NCBI GenBank assembly: GCA_947253305.1
Contig: CAMXYZ010000017.1
Coordinates: 1 to 15,577 of the forward strand
Source: an uncultured Helcococcus sp.
GTDB lineage: Bacteria > Bacillota > Clostridia > Tissierellales > Peptoniphilaceae
Reading direction: 5' to 3'
DNA: 15,577 nt
Positions 1-6,268 of the stretch are shown one piece after another. How positions within the stretch are numbered: position 1 is the stretch's first letter; each line of letters starts with the position of its first letter. Below the pieces are notes generated by a model. The model made no database searches. It worked only from the letters and a program-made list of their open reading frames with translations, and was not told the DNA's origin. A program made the position numbers and the translations under genes.

Positions 1-38
1 AGGAGTCGTCGGCAGCGTCAGATGTGTATAAGAGACAG
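1..38 (+). other. Nextera i5-side adapter (artefact)
   Basis: Positions 6-19 read TCGTCGGCAGCGTC and 20-38 read AGATGTGTATAAGAGACAG. Together these are the Nextera read-1 adapter followed by the Tn5 mosaic end. Bases 1-5 (AGGAG) match the last five bases of a standard i5 index (GTAAGGAG). This is library sequence and not genome; real sequence starts at base 39. Read on the minus strand, the adapter adds the false tail LSLIHI to the helicase protein. Confidence 0.98.
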
Positions 39-1022
39 ATCCATATCTGATAATCTATCTGAAAATAATAATTTTTCATATCTATATTTTTCTAATTCAG
101 GATTTTCTTTTATTAAATTATTTAGATATTCTCTATAAAAGCTTATAATACTATCATCGGATCTAAAATTTTGATCGAGTTTAATTATAGTAGTCCCTTC
201 ATATCTTTCTGGAAATGTTAAAATGTTTTTAACTGAAGCTCCTCTAAATCTATATAGTGCTTGATCGTCATCTCCTACGACACAAATGTTTTTCTTCTCA
301 TTAAGTAAAAGTTCAAGAATTTTTTCTTGCACTATATTTGTATCTTGATATTCATCAACCATGATATAATCAATCTGACTTTGTAATTTTTTTCTAATAT
401 CTTCATTTTCTAAAATTAATTTATATGAATAATACAAAATGCCAGAAAAATCTAATATATTATAATATGATAGAATTTTTTCATATGTCTTCAATACATT
501 AAAGAAAAATATATAATCTTCATTTGTTTCTTCAGAATTGTATATAATCCCATCCTCATATATCTTATGAATGATTTGAATTATATTTTTAATCTCATAG
601 TCTTGTTTAATATATTTTGAGTAATTAGGAATTTTTCTAAATTCACTTTTGTATTTATTTATAATATATGATTGCTCTACATTGTCTATATTAATATATC
701 CTCTTTTTAAATGAGTGTAGTCTATATATTCATCAATTATATTCCTTGCTATTGAATGAAAATTACCTAATTTCATATCATTTATATCTTTATTCAAATT
801 CTTTTCTTGGAATTTAAGGGATAATCTATCTAATAATTCATCGGCCGCCTTATTTGTAAAAGTAGTAATCATAATTCTAGACGGATCTATACCCAAATCT
901 CCTACCATGTGAATAACTCTTTCGACTAATGTAAAAGTCTTTCCAGTTCCTGGACCAGAAATTATTAGCACAGGCCCCTCAATAGTCTCAACTGCAAGTT
1001 TTTGTTTAATATTTAAATACAT
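39..1022 (-). CDS. UvrD/PcrA-type superfamily 1 DNA helicase, N-terminal part (3' end missing)
   Basis: Superfamily 1A helicases are ATP-driven 3'-5' DNA translocases used in repair and in removing proteins or recombination intermediates from DNA. The 328 real residues carry the expected motifs in order: a Q-motif glutamine at about residue 7, Walker A SGPGTGKT (22-29), motif Ia TTFTNKAA (53-60), Walker B/motif II VDEYQDT (222-228), motif III GDDDQALYRFRGA (250-262) and motif IV LDQNFRS (282-288). Full-length relatives run to roughly 650-750 residues, so about half is missing. It is cut by adapter sequence at base 39, and any apparent C-terminal LSLIHI is adapter translation. GAGGG lies 7 bases before the ATG. 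The start is only about 20 bases beyond the terminator of the upstream gene, and I see no convincing promoter of its own. Whether it is PcrA itself or a smaller UvrD-like paralogue cannot be decided without the C-terminal half. Confidence 0.92.
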
Positions 1023-1054
1023 AATTTTTCCCTCATAAAAAAAGCCTCATACAT
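1013..1054 (-). CDS. Possible 13-codon leader ORF through the terminator
   Basis: An AAGGAG ribosome site (1062-1067) directly follows the nucleoside phosphorylase coding region and overlaps its stop codon. Seven bases later an ATG opens a frame reading MYEAFFMREKLCI and then TAA. The ATG lies inside the terminator hairpin, and the stop falls 10 bases into the helicase gene in another frame. A ribosome translating it would melt the hairpin and end beside the helicase start, which would suit attenuation or translational coupling. The frame is short and could be chance; nothing supports expression beyond the position of the Shine-Dalgarno sequence and the overlap. Confidence 0.25.
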   Translation of the reverse strand: MYEAFFMREKLCI

Positions 1055-1061
1055 GAGGCTT
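1037..1061 (-). terminator. Intrinsic terminator after purine nucleoside phosphorylase
   Basis: On the minus strand AAGCCTCA pairs with TGAGGCTT around a 4-base loop and runs into seven T. The hairpin starts 4 bases after the phosphorylase stop codon and ends about 20 bases before the helicase start, so it also acts as a barrier ahead of the helicase. Confidence 0.9.
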
Positions 1062-1065
1062 CTCC

Positions 1066-1896
1066 TTATTTTAATGTTTTAATAAAGTCAAGTACTAAAT
1101 CAATGAAGTATTCTGAAGCTTTTTCTCCTTCATCAATTACTTCTTGTTCTGAAAGTTCAACTTCTGAAATTCCTGTTGCTAAATTTGTTATCAGAGAAAT
1201 TCCACAAACATTCATACCCATATGTCTAGCAGCCATAGCCTCAATTGCAGTCGACATACCAACAGCATCAGCTCCTAAAATACCAGCCATCTTTACTTCC
1301 GCTGCTGTTTCATACGCTGGACCTGAGAATTGGCAATAAACACCATTTTTAACAGATAAATTCTTTTCTTTAGCTATTTTTTCAATTCTATCGCTTAGTT
1401 CTTTATTATAAACTTCGGTCATATCTGGGAATCTAACACCTAATTGATTTATATTAGGTCCTATTAATGGTGATTCAACAAATTGAGCTATATGATCTCT
1501 TATTATCATAAGATCTCCTATTCTAAAATCCTTGTTTACTCCACCGCATGCATTTGTTACTATTAGAGTCTTAGCTCCCATCATTCCCATTAATCTTGTA
1601 GGTAAAACTGTATCAGCAGCACTATATCCTTCATATCTATGAACTCTACCTTGCATTATCACAGTAGGAACTCCATGTATATGTGCAAATACGAATCTTC
1701 CTTTATGACCAGGTGCAGTTGATACCGGGAAACCTTCTATATCCTGATATGATATTTCCTCTTCAATCTCTACTATATCTGCTAATCTTCCTAGTCCTGA
1801 TCCCAATGTAATTGCTAATTCAGGTTTAAAATCTATCTTTCTTCTCAAATCTTCATACACAGATTTTAATTTATCATATAGTATATTTTCTGACAT
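1066..1896 (-). CDS. punA: Purine nucleoside phosphorylase, trimeric type
   Basis: This cytosolic salvage enzyme splits (deoxy)inosine and (deoxy)guanosine with phosphate to give free base and (deoxy)ribose-1-phosphate. The 276-residue length fits the homotrimeric family. Visible active-site segments are GSGLG at 32-36 (phosphate site), GRVHRYEGY at 83-91 (Arg84, His86, Glu89), YET at 195-197 (Glu196 in the base pocket), GMST at 213-216 and Asn238 in SLITN. In this family the Glu and Asn pair selects 6-oxopurines. The gene stands alone between two terminators. AAAGGAG lies 6 bases before the ATG. A TATAAT-like -10 is present at 1930-1935, but the region 17 bases upstream is only a T run, so its promoter is weak or it depends on readthrough from the NlpC/P60 gene. 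It could also be called pupG or punA; it is not the hexameric DeoD type. Confidence 0.95.
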   Translation of the reverse strand: MSENILYDKLKSVYEDLRRKIDFKPELAITLGSGLGRLADIVEIEEEISYQDIEGFPVSTAPGHKGRFVFAHIHGVPTVIMQGRVHRYEGYSAADTVLPTRLMGMMGAKTLIVTNACGGVNKDFRIGDLMIIRDHIAQFVESPLIGPNINQLGVRFPDMTEVYNKELSDRIEKIAKEKNLSVKNGVYCQFSGPAYETAAEVKMAGILGADAVGMSTAIEAMAARHMGMNVCGISLITNLATGISEVELSEQEVIDEGEKASEYFIDLVLDFIKTLK

Positions 1897-1951
1897 ATTT
1901 TCTCCTTTATATCTTTATCTTGTAAATACATTATATATTATATTTAAATAT

Positions 1952-1981
1952 AAAAAAAGGATTAGATTTTTCATCTAATCC
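1952..1981 (-). terminator. Intrinsic terminator after the NlpC/P60 gene
   Basis: On the minus strand GGATTAGAT pairs with ATCTAATCC around a 5-base loop, then seven T follow. It begins 17 bases after the NlpC/P60 stop. The bases outside the hairpin closely match those around the opp terminator at 3233-3257. Confidence 0.92.
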
Positions 1982-1998
1982 TCGTTTATTTTAATTTA

Positions 1999-3036
1999 TT
2001 AGTCAATAATTCTTTTAGCGAATAAGAAGTTTGACGCGTTCCATCCACTCCATAAGCTGTCTTCAACAACTCCTGTACTTTCATTTAGAGCATGGATTAC
2101 TGTTCCTTCTCCTGAATATATTCCAACATGTGATATATATGATGAGCTTCCAAAGAATAATAAATCTCCAGCTTGTAATTCATCTGCTGATATATAATAT
2201 CCATTGCCACTTTGTGCACTTGATGAATGTGGTAGATATATACCGGATGAACCATATACATACTTAACTAATCCTGAACAGTCAAATCCTGTACTTGGAC
2301 TAGCACTCGCCCATGAATATGAGTAACCTACATAGGATCTTGCTGTTGCAACAATTTGCTCTTTTAATCCTGAATAGCTTGGTGTTGATTCTTCTACGTA
2401 CTCTTCTTCATAGTCTTCAACTTCTTCTACTTGTTCTTCCGCTCTATCTTCAACTGATTCATAGCTTGGTTCATTATCTTCAATTATAGTTTCAGAAATT
2501 TCAGTTTCTTGTTCATTTTGCTCAATTGAAATCCAACCACCTGGAACACCTTCTTTTTTAGTAATGTTAATTGCACCATCTACTTTATAAAAGATTTTGT
2601 ACTTTCCTTCAGAATAAGTTCCAACAGGATTTCTTCCTGTTAAAGAATTATTTGCAGTCATGTAAATTTTAACACTGTCTGTTAATTCTACCTCATTATC
2701 ACTCACCTTAACTATTGAATTTTCTTGAGTTTTCTTTTCTTCCTTATCAGAATTTTCTTCTACTTTTTCTTCTTTATATATCCAAGCCCCTGGAAGTTTT
2801 TCGTTTTTTGAAATATTTATAGCACCATTAAATTCTCTATAAATATAATACTCACCTGCTGAATATTTACCAATACTATTTCTGCCTGTCTTAGCATCAT
2901 AAGCATTCAAGTGAATATCTACATTTTTATCTAATGTAAATCTTTCTTTCGCTGAAGCTAATCCTGTAAACAGAGTTAATGTCAAAACTGTTGCTGCAAC
3001 TGTTTTAACTCCAAATTTTAACTTCGAATTTTTCAT
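1999..3036 (-). CDS. Secreted NlpC/P60 cell-wall peptidase with two N-terminal repeats
   Basis: This is a probable exported peptidoglycan endopeptidase that cuts within stem peptides. A Sec signal peptide spans residues 1-29, with a likely cut after LASA. Two homologous modules follow at about 33-87 and 117-170; both contain TGRN, G.YS.G.Y, GAINI and PG.W and resemble SH3-like wall-binding repeats. A strongly acidic Glu-rich linker (about 171-220) leads to an NlpC/P60 domain (about 224-345). Catalytic Cys253 lies in FDCSG, His303 in SHVGIY and a third polar residue, His315, in IHALN, giving the usual Cys-His-His layout. AAGGG lies 11 bases before the ATG, a rather long spacing. The gene is monocistronic, with a terminator on each side and a WalR-like box next to its promoter, which suits a wall hydrolase. 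The natural substrate cannot be read from the sequence. Confidence 0.92.
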   Translation of the reverse strand: MKNSKLKFGVKTVAATVLTLTLFTGLASAKERFTLDKNVDIHLNAYDAKTGRNSIGKYSAGEYYIYREFNGAINISKNEKLPGAWIYKEEKVEENSDKEEKKTQENSIVKVSDNEVELTDSVKIYMTANNSLTGRNPVGTYSEGKYKIFYKVDGAINITKKEGVPGGWISIEQNEQETEISETIIEDNEPSYESVEDRAEEQVEEVEDYEEEYVEESTPSYSGLKEQIVATARSYVGYSYSWASASPSTGFDCSGLVKYVYGSSGIYLPHSSSAQSGNGYYISADELQAGDLLFFGSSSYISHVGIYSGEGTVIHALNESTGVVEDSLWSGWNASNFLFAKRIID

Positions 3037-3103
3037 TAAAATTTCATCCCTTCTTAATATAAAATTGTTACATTAGTAATGATTTTGTAACTTATGTAGC
3101 TAT

Positions 3104-3131
3104 TTTATACCAAACTATATAAAATTGCAAA
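3104..3131 (-). promoter_or_regulatory. Promoter of the NlpC/P60 gene
   Basis: On the minus strand TTTGCA (3126-3131) lies 16 bases before an extended -10, TGGTATAAA (core 3104-3109). The -35 matches 4 of 6 consensus positions and the TG motif would help compensate. The expected start near 3097 gives a leader of about 60 bases containing a short dyad, CATTAGTAATG (3071-3081). Confidence 0.55.
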
Positions 3132-3137
3132 TTTTTT

Positions 3138-3154
3138 TGTAATTTTGTTGTAAA
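3138..3154 (+). promoter_or_regulatory. WalR (YycF)-like binding box
   Basis: TGTAAT, five bases and TGTAAA match the published WalR consensus TGTWAH-N5-TGTWAH exactly. The box sits 7 bases upstream of the -35 of the NlpC/P60 gene, at roughly -41 to -57, the usual place for an activator. It reads on the strand opposite to the gene. WalRK controls cell-wall hydrolases in other Bacillota, so location and target agree. The motif is short and AT-rich, so chance is not excluded, and no WalRK gene is in the window. Confidence 0.45.
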
Positions 3155-3232
3155 TTATTAAATAAATTTAATAGTTCTAATTTGTGTAAACTCATTCATT
3201 TGTTATATACATTTTGATATATATTTAAATAT

Positions 3233-3257
3233 AAAAAAGGATACATTTTATGTATCC
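3233..3257 (-). terminator. Intrinsic terminator of the opp operon
   Basis: On the minus strand GGATACAT pairs with ATGTATCC around a 3-base loop, followed by six T. It lies 28 bases after the oppF stop and closes the oppBCDF transcript. Confidence 0.92.
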
Positions 3258-3285
3258 TCGTTATTTGTAACAAATATTAATTTTA

Positions 3286-4230
3286 TTATTTATGAACTAC
3301 TTGACTTTTATACATTTCTATTTCATCTTCTGTACAAAATACAAAATGTTCTGGATAAATTTCTCTTAACTTATGATTTTCTGTAACTTCGCCTGCTACT
3401 GAAGCATCATATATAATTAATTCTTTTTCCTTTTCAATTTTTGGGTCAGGAATTGGAACTGATTGTAGTAATGATTTAGTATATGGATGCAATGGATTTG
3501 CAAATAAATCTTCTGTCTTTGCAACTTCTACTATTCTACCTTCAGTTATAACTGCAATTCTATCGGAGAAATATCTAACTACTGATAAGTCATGAGCTAT
3601 GAATAAATAAGTTAAATTATTTTCTCTCTTGAACTTATTAAGTAGATTTAGAACCTGAGCACGAATTGAAACGTCTAATGCTGATGTAGGCTCATCCGCT
3701 ACAATCAATTCAGGTTCCATTATTATCGCTCTAGCAATACCAATTCTTTGTCTCTGTCCACCTGAGAACTCGTGTGGATATCTTGATTTGTGTTCTGGTA
3801 ATAGTCCAACAGAATCTAAGGCCGCATTAACTTTTGCTTGTCTATCTTCTGCGTCTTTATATAATTTGAAATTATCTAAACCTTCAGCAACACAATAATC
3901 AACTGTAGCTCTCTCATTTAGAGATGCAGCTGGATCTTGGAAAATCATTTGTATCTGTCTCTTTAATTCTCTTGATTCAGATTTTGATAAATCCCCATTT
4001 ATCTTCTTGCCCTTAAAGATAATATCTCCCTTTGATGTCTTATTCAGTCTAACTATCGCTCTAGCGATTGTTGTTTTTCCTGAACCAGATTCACCTACTA
4101 AAGATAAAGTCTCTCCTCTGTGGATTTGAAAATCAACCCCTTTAACTGCTACGAATTTTCTTTTACCATTTGTAAAGGTAACTTCTAAATCTTTAACATC
4201 TACTAGCACTTCACGATTATTTTCTTGCAT
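3286..4230 (-). CDS. oppF: Oligopeptide ABC transporter ATPase OppF (AmiF-like)
   Basis: This is one of the two nucleotide-binding subunits that power peptide import on the cytoplasmic face. With the chosen start it has 314 residues. Walker A is GESGSGKT (46-53), the Q-loop Gln is at 98, the signature is SGGQRQR (156-162), Walker B is LIVADEP (175-181) and the switch His is at 213; HPYTKSLL (248-255) opens the family's C-terminal extension. I chose the ATG at 4230 because a GTG at 4236 in the same frame lies inside the GGAGGTG ribosome site, which is 5 bases before the ATG. The gene overlaps oppD by 14 bases, so its ribosome site is also oppD coding sequence. The C-terminal extension holds one cysteine (Cys299), too few for the Fe-S cluster known in some relatives. 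Confidence 0.95.
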   Translation of the reverse strand: MQENNREVLVDVKDLEVTFTNGKRKFVAVKGVDFQIHRGETLSLVGESGSGKTTIARAIVRLNKTSKGDIIFKGKKINGDLSKSESRELKRQIQMIFQDPAASLNERATVDYCVAEGLDNFKLYKDAEDRQAKVNAALDSVGLLPEHKSRYPHEFSGGQRQRIGIARAIIMEPELIVADEPTSALDVSIRAQVLNLLNKFKRENNLTYLFIAHDLSVVRYFSDRIAVITEGRIVEVAKTEDLFANPLHPYTKSLLQSVPIPDPKIEKEKELIIYDASVAGEVTENHKLREIYPEHFVFCTEDEIEMYKSQVVHK

Positions 4231-5290
4231 AAGCACCTCCTTTAGAAGTCGCCTTTAACATTTTTTCATGTAAATTCTTGATTGTCTCAGGTTTTTCTAC
4301 CTTTGGAGCATCTGGATGCAATAACCATGTCTTTGCATAATGAGTATCAGATACTTTAAACATTGGTGGTTCCAGCTCAAAGTCTATTTTCATAGCATAA
4401 TTACTTCTTGGAGCAAATGCATCCCCTTTAATTGGAGTAAATAAACTTGGTGGTGTACCTTTTATTGCAAATAAATCTTTTCCTTCTTCTTCTAATTGTG
4501 GTAATGAAGATAATAATCCCCAAGTATATGGATGTCTTGGATCATAAAACACCTCTTCCGCTGTACCATATTCAACAACTTGACCAGCGTACATTACAGC
4601 TACTGTATCTGCAACTTTTGCTACTACACCTAAATCGTGAGTAATATAGATTGTTGTGAATTCATATTCTATAGATAATTCTCGGATTAATTCAATTATT
4701 TGTGCTTGTATTGTAACATCAAGAGCAGTAGTTGGTTCGTCACAAATTAATATCTTTGGTCTACATGCTAAAGCTATAGCGATAACGATTCTCTGTCTCA
4801 TACCACCAGAATACATGAATGGGTATTCATCGAATCTTTTCTTAGCATCTGGTATACCAACTTTTTCCATTAAATCAATTGCTAATTCTTTAGCTTCTGA
4901 TTTTGATTTTCCTTGATGCTTAATAATTACCTCTGAAATTTGATATCCTATAGTTCTCACCGGATTTAAAGATGTCATTGGATCTTGGAAAACTGTAGCA
5001 ATTTTCTTACCTCTAATATTAAGCCAATCTTTATCACCTTCGAACTCAACTAAATTTTTTCCCTCAAACCAAATTTCACCATTAGTAATTCTACCATTAT
5101 CATCTAACATTCCTGTAAATGTCTTTGTAAATACTGATTTCCCTGAACCAGATTCCCCTACTAAAGCTACTACTTCACCTTCAGGAAAGTCTAGTGTTAT
5201 ATTTCTAATTGCTGTTAACTCTCTGTCTCTAACCCCAAATTTAACTTCTAGGTCTTTTACAGAAAGTATTATATTTTTATTAATTTCCAT
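4217..5290 (-). CDS. oppD: Oligopeptide ABC transporter ATPase OppD (AmiE-like)
   Basis: This is the second ATPase subunit of the peptide importer. The 357 residues include Walker A GESGSGKS (45-52), Q-loop Gln102, signature SGGMRQR (161-167), Walker B LICDEP (181-186) and switch His218. The C-terminal oligopeptide-transporter extension is about 245-357. In many OppD/DppD proteins this extension carries a cysteine set binding a [4Fe-4S] cluster. Here the matching stretch (288-320, GDAFAPRSNYAMKID onward) has no cysteine and instead resembles streptococcal AmiE as I recall it. The gene follows oppC after 12 bases with an AAAGGGGA ribosome site, and overlaps oppF at its 3' end. Confidence 0.95.
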   Translation of the reverse strand: MEINKNIILSVKDLEVKFGVRDRELTAIRNITLDFPEGEVVALVGESGSGKSVFTKTFTGMLDDNGRITNGEIWFEGKNLVEFEGDKDWLNIRGKKIATVFQDPMTSLNPVRTIGYQISEVIIKHQGKSKSEAKELAIDLMEKVGIPDAKKRFDEYPFMYSGGMRQRIVIAIALACRPKILICDEPTTALDVTIQAQIIELIRELSIEYEFTTIYITHDLGVVAKVADTVAVMYAGQVVEYGTAEEVFYDPRHPYTWGLLSSLPQLEEEGKDLFAIKGTPPSLFTPIKGDAFAPRSNYAMKIDFELEPPMFKVSDTHYAKTWLLHPDAPKVEKPETIKNLHEKMLKATSKGGAYARK

Positions 5291-5302
5291 AAAATCCCCT
5301 TT

Positions 5303-6268
5303 CTAAATTTCGTGGTTTCTTGGATCTGAAGCATCTGCTAATGTTTGTCCTACGATATAAAGTGAAACTGAAATTATCGCAATTATAGTAACAGGTATTA
5401 AGAATAGATATGGTTCTGATGTCATGTACTGCGCATGGTTCTGAATCGTTCTTCCTAGTGAAGCTTCTTTTTCACTTAAACCAAGTCCTATGAATCCAAG
5501 GAATACTTCTGTGGATACATAAGCTGGTAATCTTGATGCTATTGAAGTTACCAATACTGATATTAACTGTGGAAGTATATTATTCTTAATTATCTTTAGT
5601 GTGCTTGAGCCTAAAACTCTAGACGCCATATTGTATTCTCTATCACGAATAATTAATACTTGAACTCTCATAAAATATGCGAATCCAAACCATGATGTTA
5701 CCGATAGAGCAAATATTAACTGCCATACACCTGGACCCAATGTATAGGATAATAGGATTACTATTAGTAGATATGGAATATTAGAAATAATATTGTAAAT
5801 ATCCATTAAATAAAAGTCTAATTTTTTATTAAATCCCCATATAGTCCCAACTATTAGTCCTAGTGTAATTGTAATAAATGTAGTAGTAAATGATATCATT
5901 AGTGAAGTACGAGCTCCCGCCCAAACCATATCAAATACTGGTCTACCAACTGAGTCAGTACCAAATGGATTTTCTAAACTAGGCTTTAAAAACCTTTTAG
6001 AATGATCATTGATATGTTGCTGATCCAAGTGATCATATCCTGATATTAATGGATGTATAAATGACATCGCTAATACTAATATCAATATAGTTAACATGAA
6101 TATTGCTACCTTTGATGAGAAGAATTTTTTGAAAACTGAACCCCAGTATGAGTATTCTGGAGTTTCGATTACTTCAGATTTTCTATCATCAACTTCAACA
6201 AATTGAAATAAATCTTTATCGATTTTTTGTAATTCAATATCTTGTTTTATTAAGTTTTCTTCATTCAT
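5303..6268 (-). CDS. oppC: Oligopeptide ABC transporter permease OppC (AmiD-like)
   Basis: This is the second membrane subunit of the importer, forming the peptide channel with OppB. The 321-residue protein has an N-terminal cytoplasmic tail of about 53 residues, a first membrane helix at about 54-75, an extracytoplasmic segment with PFGTDSVGRPVF (101-112), and then several helices from about 120 to 310. The EAA loop that docks on the ATPases is at about 210-236 (REYNMASRVLG onward). The length is normal for the family. Its ATG shares one base with the oppB stop codon (TAATG), which points to translational coupling and matched amounts of the two permeases. Confidence 0.95.
   Translation of the reverse strand: MNEENLIKQDIELQKIDKDLFQFVEVDDRKSEVIETPEYSYWGSVFKKFFSSKVAIFMLTILILVLAMSFIHPLISGYDHLDQQHINDHSKRFLKPSLENPFGTDSVGRPVFDMVWAGARTSLMISFTTTFITITLGLIVGTIWGFNKKLDFYLMDIYNIISNIPYLLIVILLSYTLGPGVWQLIFALSVTSWFGFAYFMRVQVLIIRDREYNMASRVLGSSTLKIIKNNILPQLISVLVTSIASRLPAYVSTEVFLGFIGLGLSEKEASLGRTIQNHAQYMTSEPYLFLIPVTIIAIISVSLYIVGQTLADASDPRNHEI

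Noticed and set aside
1..60. Transposon or insertion sequence end, because the Tn5 mosaic end is present
   Set aside because: The mosaic end is joined to library index and adapter bases at both contig ends, so it comes from tagmentation and not from a resident Tn5.
1103..1339. Plus-strand open frame of 78 codons
   Set aside because: It lies antisense inside the phosphorylase gene and has no ribosome site or recognisable protein features. The other plus-strand frames (2031-2267, 4447-4644, 4656-4916, 6314-6544, 9430-9627, 9811-10068, 10472-10717) are shadows of strong minus-strand genes in the same way.
2391..2520. Tandem DNA repeat in the Glu-rich linker of the NlpC/P60 gene
   Set aside because: The repetition is of acidic codons only; no fixed-length DNA unit recurs.
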